A stretch of DNA of 35,167 nt from Opitutaceae bacterium. GTDB taxonomy: Bacteria; Verrucomicrobiota; Verrucomicrobiia; Opitutales; Opitutaceae. The position numbers were made by a program, and so were the translations under genes. Positions 1-8,033 of this stretch are shown one piece after another. Position 1 is the stretch's first letter. Each line of letters begins with the position of its first letter. The stretch lies in NCBI GenBank assembly GCA_014879845.1, contig JACSRI010000190.1, positions 1 through 35,167 of the forward strand, given 5' to 3'. The notes beneath the pieces were generated by a model, which did no database searches, was not told where the DNA came from, and was given only the letters and a program-made list of their open reading frames with translations.

Positions 1-24
1 GCCCGGCCCACCTGGGCAAAATGA
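1..24 (+). CDS. possible 3' end of an upstream gene (partial)
   Basis: The first frame reads seven codons (ARPTWAK) and then TGA. The TGA overlaps the ATG of the next gene as ATGA, an arrangement typical of translationally coupled genes. Only the tail is inside the window, so no function can be given, and the overlap could be chance. Confidence 0.3.
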   Translation, partial: ARPTWAK

Positions 25-845
25 TCGGCATCGCGCTGCTGGTCTTTGTCGCGATCGTCGCGCTGACGGCCGGCACCTACGTGGTGCAGCCGGGCCATCG
101 CGGCGTGGCGGTGACGCTCGGCAAAGTGGCGGCCGATTTCCAGCCGGAGGGCTTCGGATTTCGCCAGCCGTTCCTCACGCACATCGAGCAGATCTCGATT
201 CGCCAGCAGACCCGCTCCCTGCCGGCGGAGTGTTATTCCTCCGACCTGCAGCAGGTGAAAGTGCAGCTGCGGGTGCTCTACCGCGTGCCCGAGCAGTCGG
301 TCGTGAAGATTTTTCAGGAATACGCCGGCGAGCCGTTCGACAACCTGATCGCGCCGCGCGTGCTGGAGGCCCTCAAGGAGGCGGCGGCCGTGCAGAGCGC
401 GGAGATGTTCGTGAAAAAACGCGAGGAAGTGAAGGCCAAGGCCCTCGAGCTCGCGCGCCGCAAGATCGGCGACGGGTTTCTCGATATCGTCGACCTGGTG
501 CTCTACGACATCACGCTGTCTCCAGAACTTGAATCCGCGATCGAGCAGAAGATGGTGCAGGAGCAGGAGGCCGAGCGGGCGAAGTTCACCCAGATCCAGA
601 CGCAGATCGAGGCCGAAACTGCGGTGATCATCGCCAAGGGAGAGGCGGAGGCCATCGCGATCCGCGGCCAGGCGCTGCGGGAGAATCCCAGCTTCTTCAA
701 ACTCCAGGTCGTGCAGACGTGGAACGGCCGCTCGCCGCTCGTGGTCGGGGCCGATGGGGGTGCGAACCTGTTGTTGCAGCTCGATCAACTCCAGCGCGCC
801 ACACCCGCGCCGGCGGGCAAACCCGCGCCCGGGCCCCGGCGCTAG
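21..845 (+). CDS. SPFH/band 7 (prohibitin-like) membrane protein
   Basis: This 274-residue protein has one N-terminal membrane helix (about residues 3-20), then an SPFH/prohibitin domain (about 22-190) that begins with the usual 'V.PGHRGV...G' strand. A charged helical region rich in Glu, Ala and Gln follows (about 175-225, with EQEAERA and AKGEAEA). The order matches prohibitin-type proteins, which form ring-like membrane scaffolds and often modulate membrane proteases. The tail from about residue 258 is Pro/Ala-rich and probably disordered. The ATG overlaps an upstream TGA (ATGA), suggesting coupling to a gene outside the window. A small membrane protein follows 24 bases downstream. The family call is solid; the partner and cellular role are not known from the sequence. 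Confidence 0.85.
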   Translation: MIGIALLVFVAIVALTAGTYVVQPGHRGVAVTLGKVAADFQPEGFGFRQPFLTHIEQISIRQQTRSLPAECYSSDLQQVKVQLRVLYRVPEQSVVKIFQEYAGEPFDNLIAPRVLEALKEAAAVQSAEMFVKKREEVKAKALELARRKIGDGFLDIVDLVLYDITLSPELESAIEQKMVQEQEAERAKFTQIQTQIEAETAVIIAKGEAEAIAIRGQALRENPSFFKLQVVQTWNGRSPLVVGADGGANLLLQLDQLQRATPAPAGKPAPGPRR

Positions 846-869
846 CGCATCTCTTCAACAAGGTCCGCC

Positions 870-1064
870 ATGACTCCCCGTCAGCGCGCCGGTATCCAAC
901 TCGCCGTGCTCGTCGCGGTGATCGTGACACTCTGCCTGCTTTTCCCGTCCGTCCTGCGCTTCGTCGAACTCGGGGCCCGCGAGATTCGCTACCTGTGGTG
1001 GCTGATCCTCATCGTCGCGCTCGCCGTGTGGCTGATCTGGGGCGCCAGTCGCAAACCCAGGTAA
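870..1064 (+). CDS. small two-helix membrane protein
   Basis: This 64-residue protein is nearly all membrane: a hydrophobic helix at about residues 9-27 (LAVLVAVIVTLCLLFP), a short charged link (ELGAREIR) and a second helix at about 41-58 ending in GASRKPR. It starts 24 bases after the SPFH gene stop on the same strand, so it is probably co-transcribed and may be a partner subunit, though that is inference. I do not recognise a named family. The regular hydrophobic/charged pattern supports a real gene despite the small size. Confidence 0.65.
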   Translation: MTPRQRAGIQLAVLVAVIVTLCLLFPSVLRFVELGAREIRYLWWLILIVALAVWLIWGASRKPR

Positions 1065-1430
1065 ACCTCCGCTCAGCGCGATCGCTCGACGTGTCGGTCG
1101 ACAATCGAGATCTGATGTCGTCGGTTCGGAGCGCGACAAGGACTGTGCGGTGCCGGCATCATCCGTCGTAGGCTGCCCGCGAGCGCGCGGCCTCCAGCGA
1201 GCTGGCACAGGGCTCATCACACCCGTCGGTTCGGTCTAGCGTTTTCGGGGCCGCGGCGCGCGAAGAAGGCGCCGGCTACATCTTGCGTCGCCCGGTTGAC
1301 AACCCACCCGCTCCATCTTCCGTCTCCGGCGCAAAAGCTCGCCTTCAGCAGGTCGCAACGGGCGAGTGCCCGCGTCGCCTGAAACGCGGTCTCTTCCCAA
1401 GCAACACAACTCCCCACCCGAACGCACGAC
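1065..1430 (+). other. gene-free stretch upstream of the barrel gene
   Basis: No convincing coding frame was found. The only structure seen is an 11-base perfect palindrome GGTTGACAACC at 1294-1304, which contains a TTGACA hexamer. It lies about 126 bases before the next start and could be an operator or -35 element, but no matching -10 was found. Confidence 0.3.
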
Positions 1431-2108
1431 ATGAAAACGACCACACCGATTGCCGTTCTCCTCCTGACTTTGGCGGGCGCAACCGCCGCGTACGCCGAGC
1501 ATCCCTGGCGGTCCGACCACCTGGGGTTTTCCCTGCACACGGGTTCGTTCGAACTGGACGGACCGCCCGGGAGTGAAGGGCCGGACGGCGGTGAGGAGGA
1601 TTTGGATATGTTCGGCCTGCGCGCCGAGGGGCACGTGCTCTTGGGCGACGTCTGGTACGCGCGCGGCGTGGCCGACCTCTCGCGCCTGGATGACGATGCC
1701 GGTTTGATGCAGGCGAGTGTCAGCATCGGGACGATCCGCGCGCTCGCGACCTGGGACACGTGGAACCTCGACGGCTACGCACAGGCCGGCGTGGAGTATG
1801 TGCGCAGTTCCGACCTGGACAGTATTGTCACCGACCCGGTCTTCGGCGGATCGGGCAGCGACGACGAAGTCGGCGCATCGGTCGAGGTCGGCCTGAGCCT
1901 CGGCTTCCGGCCCGAAACCCGCGTGGACCTCTTCGCCAAGTATCTCGCCCTGGGCGACGGGGGAGTCTCCTTCGGCCTCCGCCTCAGCCATGACCTCAAC
2001 GAGACATGGACCCTGATCGGCGGCTTGGACGCCGTCTGGGTGGAGGACGTCACTCAAATCGACCTGGACTCCCAACGCTTCAGCATCGGCGTGTTGCGGA
2101 AGTTCTGA
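1431..2108 (+). CDS. small outer-membrane beta-barrel-like protein
   Basis: The 225-residue product starts with a clear signal peptide (MKTTTPIAVLLLTLAGATAA, cleavage near AYA-EH). The mature part shows alternating polar/hydrophobic strands such as LRAEGHVLLGDVWYARGVA, VEVGLSLGFRPETRVDLFA and VSFGLRLSHDLN. It ends in Phe (FSIGVLRKF), the usual C-terminal residue recognised by the BAM machinery. An Asp/Glu/Gly-rich loop lies near residues 45-60. It resembles small 8- to 10-strand outer-membrane barrels, but I recognise no specific family. It seems to be transcribed alone. Confidence 0.75.
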   Translation: MKTTTPIAVLLLTLAGATAAYAEHPWRSDHLGFSLHTGSFELDGPPGSEGPDGGEEDLDMFGLRAEGHVLLGDVWYARGVADLSRLDDDAGLMQASVSIGTIRALATWDTWNLDGYAQAGVEYVRSSDLDSIVTDPVFGGSGSDDEVGASVEVGLSLGFRPETRVDLFAKYLALGDGGVSFGLRLSHDLNETWTLIGGLDAVWVEDVTQIDLDSQRFSIGVLRKF

Positions 2109-2408
2109 CCCCAAGCCAGTCGCCACCACCATCGGCTCCCGCTGGTCGAGGAGCAGCCCGCACTCGCCCGCGACGTGGTAGAACTCTTGGAGCCGGCGGT
2201 GGTCGCGATGACGACGGCGGAACGGGGTCGGGGTGCTGATCCCCTGCCGCCGACCGCGGCCTCAGCTGCTCATCGCCGACAGCTGAAAACTCATCGCTTC
2301 TGTCCGCGGGCGCAGCTTCACGCAAGTCGGCGAGGATATCGCCGCTGGCGCGCGCAGTGATGGACGACGCGAAGCGAATCGATCCTCAGGAGCGATCGAC
2401 CCCGTCGA

Positions 2409-2615
2409 TCATTGGACCGGGAAATTCTCCACCTCGATCGTCCACTTCGGGTCGCGACTCAGCTCGCAGTCGGCGCCGAGAAACATCGACGAGGCCTGCT
2501 GCTCGCCAAGGGGCTGCCAGTTCAACCAAGCCAGCGCGACGCGCGTGAACTCGCCACCGTGCGGCAGGTGGTCGGTGCCGCCGTGACCGACATCGAGCGG
2601 TGACTCGATGCGATC
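2409..2615 (-). pseudogene. C-terminal remnant of a chlorophyllase/dienelactone-type alpha/beta hydrolase
   Basis: On the minus strand a 68-codon reading frame ends at a TGA (2409-2411). It reads as a real protein tail: DVGHGGTDHLPHGGEF, then VALAWLNW, then MFLGADCELSRDPKWTIE. This matches the C-terminus of secreted alpha/beta hydrolases of the chlorophyllase/dienelactone-hydrolase group. There the His of the 'GHGGT' segment is the catalytic histidine, and 'MF.G..C.L..DP.W' follows near the end. The frame is closed by an in-frame TGA just upstream (2616-2618). Neither the nucleophile Ser elbow nor the core fold is found before it, so only the last part of the gene survives. The family call is recalled, not searched. 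Confidence 0.55.
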
Positions 2616-2860
2616 TCACCCTGTTCCTTGCGCCTTCTGCCGCATTGTGACAATCCGTCCGAACAACTGCACCGACGAGGACGAAGCTAACGAAGACAAC
2701 CGCCACTCGTCGTCCCGGTTCCGGGACGGGCGCGACGCGTTTCTGGAATCCGCGGGTGAACAGGCCTGGGAGCCGCTTGTTCGCTCTCTGTTGCGCCGCA
2801 GAGCCTTGCGTCCACATCGCGCGACTTGGCACGCCGCCTGCCAGGAGTGGACGCATCACC

Positions 2861-3574
2861 ATGGACAACCCGCATCGAATCGTCTTCCGGGCTCTCGCCT
2901 TCACGACACTCGCGAGCCTCGTCCTCTACGGACTGGGTGCGATCAGCCAGGTCCCGCCCACCGGGCTGGACGGGTTCATCCCGGGCTCGCTCGAGGCCGC
3001 GCCGCCGCCCGCGTCGCTGCTGGCGCGACTCTCGCCGGTGCTGGTTCTTGTCTACGCCTTCTCGTTCCTTCCCGTGGTCGTGCTGTTCACGGTCGCAAAA
3101 TTCCGGACGCAACCGTTCGGGATCATCCTGGGGTCCTGCCTCGTGGTGACCTCGCTGCTGATCGAGATCATCAACGCACTGCCGCTCACCGCGCACCTGG
3201 TCGCGCATCCCCGGCCCACGGGTGTCGCGCCGGAGGTCGTGCTCTTCATGATGCAGACGGATGCCGTCCGTTTCCTCGCCCTCGATGTCGCCGGATTCAC
3301 CCTGGCCTATGTCGGTCTCGCCGTGTTTGCCGTCGTCCTCTTCCGCGAGCACCGCCGGCTGGCGCGGCTCATCGTCGCGAGCACGCTGCTCTTCGCGGCC
3401 AACGTCCCATTCCTCTGGGTACAGCCGTGGATGGCCGTGCTCCTGATGGTCGCCTCGATCTTCGCCTTCGCGGCGATCCCTGTCCTCCTCGCCGGGATCG
3501 CGATCCGCGAGCTATCGGAACGCATGGACTCGACGCCCGGTCGCCAGCCCGCGAGCGGCGGCGTTCCGGCCTGA
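2861..3574 (+). CDS. six-helix integral membrane protein of unknown function
   Basis: The product has 238 residues. The frame is open further upstream, but the ATG at 2861 is preferred because the first membrane helix follows it directly and AGGAG (2843-2847) lies upstream, although at a long spacing. About six hydrophobic helices are visible: IVFRALAFTTLASLVLYGL, SPVLVLVYAFSFLPVVVLF, IILGSCLVVTSLLIEII, LDVAGFTLAYVGLAVFAVV, LIVASTLLFAANVPFL and VLLMVASIFAFAAIPVLL. Short periplasmic or cytoplasmic loops and a charged C-terminus complete it. There is no catalytic motif and I do not recognise a named family. Confidence 0.7.
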   Translation: MDNPHRIVFRALAFTTLASLVLYGLGAISQVPPTGLDGFIPGSLEAAPPPASLLARLSPVLVLVYAFSFLPVVVLFTVAKFRTQPFGIILGSCLVVTSLLIEIINALPLTAHLVAHPRPTGVAPEVVLFMMQTDAVRFLALDVAGFTLAYVGLAVFAVVLFREHRRLARLIVASTLLFAANVPFLWVQPWMAVLLMVASIFAFAAIPVLLAGIAIRELSERMDSTPGRQPASGGVPA

Positions 3575-4028
3575 TTCCCGGGTCTGCCTGTCCACCGCGA
3601 AGTGAGCGGGCGCGGTGGAGCGCCGATGCAGAAATTCGCGCGCAACTCCGATGCGCCGGCTCGGACAGCTCCATGGGTTAAGGCTTCGGCTCTCGACACA
3701 GCGTGTGGGGTTCCACGCACAAATCTTCGGTTCGCCGCACTTGCCCATTCCGGTCCAGAGAAGAGTTCACCGTCGGCGCGATAGGTGTCCGCCCCGGTCG
3801 AGCACCTGTCGAGAATGGCAAGCCGGCCCTCCGTATCGGCTGAATGAGCACGCCTCGATCCGCAGCCTGGTCGTGAACCTCCGACAGAAGGTTCGTCCCT
3901 CACGCAATCATGTGCGAGCTGACGGGATTCAGCCGGTCGAGGCGGAATGAGGGTGCGGGCAGGGCATCGCCACGACGAACCGCCACGGGATCGCCCCACC
4001 CGCGCCTCCGGCACATGCTCCATCTCGT
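3575..4028 (+). other. gene-free stretch with a hairpin
   Basis: No supported gene was found. An 8-bp inverted repeat (CCACCGCG at 3592-3599, CGCGGTGG at 3611-3618) starts 18 bases after the membrane-protein stop. It may act as a transcription end but lacks a T-run. The rest has short frames on both strands without protein-like composition. Confidence 0.3.
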
Positions 4029-5135
4029 CTATTGCGCGCCGCGAGCACCGCCCCAGCCCTGCGCAAAGCCGATGCCAAACGAGCCGCCTGACTCGTCGAA
4101 TGTCTTGGTGTATTTGAATAGGACCGCCGTTGACTTGTTGAATCGATAGGTGGCGATGGCGGAGTAGCGTTCGCGGTCGTCGCCGTCGGTAAATCGCTTG
4201 AGATACTCAGCGGACAAGCTGATGGAACCCTTGAGAGGCGTCAGTACCAGGCGGATGCCGCAATCCGTACTCCGAATCTCGGTCTCCGTGGTGTCATCCC
4301 AAACGCTGCGCACGATTGCCAAGCACTCGGTGTCCGAGTTGAAGACGGTCGTATCCGGGCTATACGCTGCTGTCAGCCAGACGGCGGTCTTTGATCGAGT
4401 GTCCGGCCGCGAAGCGTCCTCGAAGTCGTCGAGGACCACACCGGCCGACAGGCTGACATCCACCCCTGGCCGATGGTGCAAGGCATCCTCGACGCCCTGC
4501 CTCAGGCCATCGGGAGCGTTGGCGACGTAATTGGCATTCAAGGCCTCGATCAACGCAGCCTTCTCCTCGTCGGTGAGCTTCTCATTGTTCTCGATCGAGT
4601 CGATCTTTACGCCGCGGTCGAGATTCAGCGCACCCATCGGAGCACGATACGACTCGATCCTTTCCTTGAGGGTTTTCCCCATGGGACGTTTCTTGAGGAG
4701 CATCGTAATCCCCACGGCATAGCTGTCGCCCTTCACCTCGGTCTCACCCAAGGTGCGCGTGAATTCCTGCCGCGCGATCGAGACGCGGGTCGAATACTGG
4801 ATCGTGTTCCAGAGTCCGTCCGGCTCGACGTAAGACTCGAAGGAGACGTCCTTCCCGCCTCCAAGTGCCCAATACGGCGCAACCTCAAAACCAATCATCG
4901 GACTCGCAGAATCCCCGCCACCATTGAGCACGCCATCGAGCTGGAGCCCGAGGTCGGCGAGACTCTCGATCCTTGGGATCTCGGTCGACGCCTGGCCGAG
5001 AAGTGCTGTGGCGACGACCTCCGGCGGTGCGAGGTCGCTAATTTTTGCCTCGTCCGCGGCCGAAACCTCATGCGCCAGGCACAGCGCGCATGTCGCGGCG
5101 AGAGCGTGGCATGCTTTTCCGGATATGGTCTTCAT
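4029..5135 (-). CDS. exported, probably outer-membrane barrel protein of unknown function
   Basis: The product has 368 residues from the ATG at 5135. That start is chosen because it begins a signal peptide (MKTISGKACHALAATCALCL, cleavage near VSA-AD) and sits one base after the stop of the preceding gene. After an Asp/Glu-rich linker, the body shows amphipathic beta strands (MIGFEVAPYWALGG, TRVSIARQEFTRTL, VDVSLSAGVVLDDF, GIRLVLTPLKGSISLS) separated by a charged helical stretch at about residues 175-235. This looks like an outer-membrane barrel with a large insertion. By eye the gene is less G+C-rich than its neighbours. It forms a unit with the 144-residue gene upstream. I recognise no family. 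Confidence 0.7.
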   Translation of the reverse strand: MKTISGKACHALAATCALCLAHEVSAADEAKISDLAPPEVVATALLGQASTEIPRIESLADLGLQLDGVLNGGGDSASPMIGFEVAPYWALGGGKDVSFESYVEPDGLWNTIQYSTRVSIARQEFTRTLGETEVKGDSYAVGITMLLKKRPMGKTLKERIESYRAPMGALNLDRGVKIDSIENNEKLTDEEKAALIEALNANYVANAPDGLRQGVEDALHHRPGVDVSLSAGVVLDDFEDASRPDTRSKTAVWLTAAYSPDTTVFNSDTECLAIVRSVWDDTTETEIRSTDCGIRLVLTPLKGSISLSAEYLKRFTDGDDRERYSAIATYRFNKSTAVLFKYTKTFDESGGSFGIGFAQGWGGARGAQ

Positions 5136-5136
5136 G

Positions 5137-5571
5137 TCAGGAAAAGCGCAGGAAGATGTCGAAGACCACACGGTCGCCGTGTTTGAACGATTTCTGCGCG
5201 TGGCTGAACTCCACGATGCCGTCGTCTGCCACATTCCCGCCCGATTGGGCTATCGGCAGCGCAGCACCACCCACCGTCCTGAGCTGCATTGTGAGCGGCG
5301 TGAGGTTGGACTCGGTATTGAAGTCATCCACCGAGCAGACCATGGTAGCCCGACTCCCGGGTTCCACAGCCGGAAGGTCGTAGAAGAAGCGGGCACCTTT
5401 GTCCGCCTTGGTGTTGCTGATGCGCGTCGGCTTCACCTCGATGCCGTTGAAGAGGAGGGCCGGCACGCCGAACTGCCCGCCACCAATGAGAAACTGAAAG
5501 TCGACGCCGACGGGTGGTGGCTGCCCCTTGGTCGACACGGTGAAACGCTTCTGCTCGAAGTAGGTTTTCAT
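5137..5571 (-). CDS. hypothetical 144-residue protein coupled to the barrel gene
   Basis: The ATG at 5571 is chosen because the upstream extension of the frame has poor protein character, whereas the sequence from MKTYFEQKRF on is protein-like. There is no signal peptide or membrane helix. The chain is mostly beta: VGVDFQFLIGGGQFGVP, LLFNGIEVKPTRIS, RATMVCSVDDF and DRVVFDIFLRF. The TGA ends two bases before the next gene's ATG, so the two are almost certainly co-translated. No known family is recognised. A cytoplasmic or periplasm-associated partner of the barrel is possible but unproven. Confidence 0.6.
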   Translation of the reverse strand: MKTYFEQKRFTVSTKGQPPPVGVDFQFLIGGGQFGVPALLFNGIEVKPTRISNTKADKGARFFYDLPAVEPGSRATMVCSVDDFNTESNLTPLTMQLRTVGGAALPIAQSGGNVADDGIVEFSHAQKSFKHGDRVVFDIFLRFS

Positions 5572-6028
5572 AGGCTGTAGGACGGTTGCAGACAACTTGA
5601 CTGGCAAAGCACGGACGCAGGATGGACAGGGGGCGCCCGAGCCCTGGGACAACGAACGAATCCGAATCGACCTTACGCACCCAGCCACCGTCCTGGCCCG
5701 ACCGACCTCAGAAAGGCAGGACACGACGGCACGTGATCAGACAGCCCGAAAGCTCGCGGAGGCGTGCGACGACTGTCCACCTGTGCTGATTCCACGCGCC
5801 GCCGAATATGGTCGAGCACCTCGGGATTGGCTGCACGGCAGAGCTTCAGGAGCTCGCGCGACTCGCATTTCGGCAGGTCGAGATGGGGCTGCGTGGAGAG
5901 CCCGCGTGCGACCACAACCATGACCTCCACTCGATATTGCGCCCGAGGTCCCGACGTGCCGGGCAGGAAGCCAGGAGTGATGACCGAGCCCGTCGGAGCG
6001 GCGGGCTGAAACCACTACCGCGGACGGG
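5572..6028. other. accessory spacer with gene debris
   Basis: This stretch separates the minus-strand pair from the truncated VPDSG gene. Apart from the possible ankyrin-family scrap listed separately on the minus strand, no intact gene, repeat or clear promoter was seen. Confidence 0.3.
5673..5930 (-). pseudogene. possible N-terminal scrap of an ankyrin-repeat-type protein
   Basis: An 85-codon minus-strand frame contains PHLDLPKCESRELLKLCRAA followed by NPEVLDHIRRRV (about 5790-5897). This resembles the degenerate N-terminal motif 'RP.LD.LR.QA.ELL.A.R.GDPEAL.R.R', often found at the start of ankyrin-repeat and related proteins. The following codons lose protein character and no ankyrin repeats appear. 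It is either decayed or a chance resemblance. Confidence 0.25.
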
Positions 6029-6409
6029 ATGTTTCGGGCGAACGCGCGAATCCAGATCGCGATGGATTACGACTGGGACGGCGTGACCTACGACTTCTAC
6101 GCAGACGACTACGGCGCGACCTGGCTCACGCCCACGACGTGGGAGCAGGTGGACGGCGGCGTCATCGGCACGGCCGGATTTGCGTGGTGGGGCGCGTATG
6201 GCGTGAACACGCAGGCGGCCCTGGAGGCGGACCTCGCGGCGTGGGATCCATTCCAGGGAGACATCACCCTGCACACGCGGGTCGGCAACGGGCCGGTCGT
6301 TTCGCTCACAGCCCGGCACAGCGTGCCGGATACTGCATCGACAGTGCTCCTCTTCGATCTCGGTCTGGCCGCCCTGGCATCGTCCAAGCGCGGTCTTCTC
6401 CGGGCCTAG
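6029..6409 (+). CDS. VPDSG-CTERM-like sorting-signal protein, probably 5'-truncated
   Basis: The 126 residues end in VPDTASTVLLFDLGLAALAS followed by SKRGLLRA (residues 99-126). This is a VPD motif, a hydrophobic helix and a basic tail, the layout of VPDSG-CTERM exosortase signals known from Verrucomicrobiota. The canonical Ser-Gly after VPD is changed to Thr-Ala. Upstream is an acidic, Trp/Tyr-rich beta-type segment (DYDWDGVTYDFYADDYGATW). There is no N-terminal signal peptide, which such proteins need for export, and an in-frame TGA lies at 5981-5983. The 5' part is probably lost. A strong terminator follows 23 bases after the stop. Confidence 0.55.
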   Translation: MFRANARIQIAMDYDWDGVTYDFYADDYGATWLTPTTWEQVDGGVIGTAGFAWWGAYGVNTQAALEADLAAWDPFQGDITLHTRVGNGPVVSLTARHSVPDTASTVLLFDLGLAALASSKRGLLRA

Positions 6410-6432
6410 TCTCGATTCCGAATCCCTCAAGG

Positions 6433-6463
6433 AGCGCCGTTCGGGAGAACCCCGAACGGCGCT
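6433..6463 (+). terminator. rho-independent terminator
   Basis: A perfect 13-bp stem (AGCGCCGTTCGGG / CCCGAACGGCGCT) closes a 5-base loop (agaac) and is followed by TTGCCTTGT. It lies 23 bases after the stop of the VPDSG-signal gene and separates it from the AraC gene. Confidence 0.75.
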
Positions 6464-6611
6464 TTGCCTTGTACCGTCGTTCACGTCGTGCGCCCCCACG
6501 TGCCAGGCACGCCGCTGGTCGAGAAGAGCACCCCGCCCCACGCGTCCGCGATTTCCACGGCGCCTGCCGGGGCAAATCGCACAATCGATCAAGCGCCGCA
6601 GGCGGCCGATG

Positions 6612-6620
6612 TGCTAGGAT
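6612..6620 (+). promoter_or_regulatory. possible extended -10 element
   Basis: TGCTAGGAT matches the extended -10 form TGnTATAAT at most positions and lies 21 bases before the GTG start of the AraC gene. No good -35 is visible. Confidence 0.3.
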
Positions 6621-6641
6621 GCGCGCCGTCAACCGATCCCC

Positions 6642-7556
6642 GTGCACCAAATCCGCGCCATCCAGCACGTTCTCGCCTTGATCGAGCAGGAACTCACCGG
6701 TCCGCTGCGCCTTGAGGCGCTGGCGCGGCACGCGGGGATGTCGCTGTGGCACTTTCAGCGCACCTTCACGGCCATGGTCGGCGAGCCGGCGGGCAGCTAC
6801 CTGCGGCGCCGACGCCTGACCGAGGCCGCACGGGCGTTGCGCCAGACCGACCGCACGATCCTCGATGTGGCGCTCGACTACCAGTTCGAGTCGCACGAGG
6901 CGTTTACCCGCGCGTTCAAGTCGGAGATGGGCGTGACGCCGAGCGCGTGGCGCTCCGGCCGCGCCGCCGTCCGCGGCGGTCGCCCCCGGCACAGCCTCAC
7001 GCGCACCAGCCTCAATCACCATTTCCAACACATGAAACTCACCCCCGAAATCGTCACCCTTCCCGCCCGGCGCTTTGCCGGCCTGCAATCGCGGTTCATC
7101 TCCGCCGTCGCGGCCGACTCGGACAATCTCCAGGTCATCCCGCGGCTGTGGCAAAGCTTCTTCGCCCGCGTCCACGAGATCGAGCCCGCGGAGCCGGGAG
7201 TCTTCTACGGCCTGTGCGAATGCGGCGATGCCCTCGGCGAAGCGACCACACGGCCGGACGAGATCTTCTATCTGGCCTCGGCGCCGCTGGCCGCACGCGC
7301 GGGCGTGCCCAGGGGCATGACGACCTGGACGTCACCAGCCGGCACCTACGCCAGGTTTGTCCACCGCGGGCGCGTGGCGCGGATCGGCGAAACTGTCGCC
7401 TACATCTACGGCCAATGGCTGCCGACGAGTTCCTACGAAAGCGGCCCGGGCCCCGATCTCGAGCGCTATGACAGCAGCTTCGATCCGCACAGCGATGCCA
7501 GCATCCTCGAGATCTACGTACCCTTGCGCCGGGCGCAGAAGCACTCCAGCGGCTGA
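6642..7556 (+). CDS. AraC-family regulator with GyrI-like effector-binding domain
   Basis: The product has 304 residues and starts at a GTG. Residues 8-107 are an AraC/XylS double helix-turn-helix (LRLEALARHAGMSLWHFQRT, then ILDVALDYQFESHEAFTRAF and MGVTPSAWR). After a short linker, residues 130-297 form a GyrI-like (SOUL/Rob-type) ligand-binding domain beginning with IVTLPARRFAGLQSRF and ending SILEIYVPL. This N-terminal HTH plus C-terminal GyrI order is that of Rob-like regulators, which respond to small hydrophobic or cationic compounds. No adjacent efflux gene is present, so the target is unknown. The GH9 gene downstream is 477 bases away and probably separate. Confidence 0.9.
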   Translation: MHQIRAIQHVLALIEQELTGPLRLEALARHAGMSLWHFQRTFTAMVGEPAGSYLRRRRLTEAARALRQTDRTILDVALDYQFESHEAFTRAFKSEMGVTPSAWRSGRAAVRGGRPRHSLTRTSLNHHFQHMKLTPEIVTLPARRFAGLQSRFISAVAADSDNLQVIPRLWQSFFARVHEIEPAEPGVFYGLCECGDALGEATTRPDEIFYLASAPLAARAGVPRGMTTWTSPAGTYARFVHRGRVARIGETVAYIYGQWLPTSSYESGPGPDLERYDSSFDPHSDASILEIYVPLRRAQKHSSG

Positions 7557-8033
7557 CCGCCAACGTCCAGCGGCCGCCAGCCAGCCCTTCATCACCGGCG
7601 GCTCCGCCTCCGGCCGCATTCCGCCCTGAGCCACAAGTATGCGCCGGGCGTGCGGGGCGCGATTCGCGGCCCGCACCTCGACGACGCAGTCGTCGCGCCC
7701 GTGGATGCCATCAGGTCCGCAGCGTTGATTTTCCACTACAGAGACTCTCGATGCGGAACGGTCTCAGGGGTGCCCTGACCTCACTCGGCAGCACGCCTTC
7801 GAACACCCGGCGAACCGATTGCCCGGAAAGCGACGCGGCCCTTCAGCCGCTGGCCACCACGGAGCGCGATGCCGTTCGACTTCGTCCACGGTCGTTCGCG
7901 GCCAGGCCCCGGCTGCGGACTCCCGATCGCAGACCTCCGTCCTCCGCGCCCGGAAGACGGCGTTCAAATGAGAGCGCAGCAAAGTTGGCAACGCGGGTTG
8001 TGCTGCGGCGCACGAGCGACTTTATACGCACGC
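7557..8033 (+). other. long spacer before the GH9 gene
   Basis: No intact gene was found. Around 7640-7740 a plus frame reads GPHLDDAVVAPVDAIRS, which resembles an internal segment of the GH9 protein downstream (SHLDDAILAPV). It is too short to call. TTGTGC (7998-8003) and TTTATA (8021-8026), 17 bases apart, could be a weak promoter placed so close to the GH9 ATG that the transcript would be almost leaderless. Confidence 0.3.

Noticed and set aside
2109-2408. Plus frame with LPLVEEQPALARDVVELLEP, possibly a second gene remnant
   Set aside because: The segment is protein-like for about 30 codons, but no family is recognised and the flanks are not coding.
7640-7740. Short plus frame GPHLDDAVVAPV resembling an internal GH9 segment (SHLDDAILAPV)
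   Set aside because: Only about ten residues match and no further GH9 motif surrounds it, so chance cannot be excluded. A nucleotide alignment of 7557-7750 with 9200-9330 would decide.
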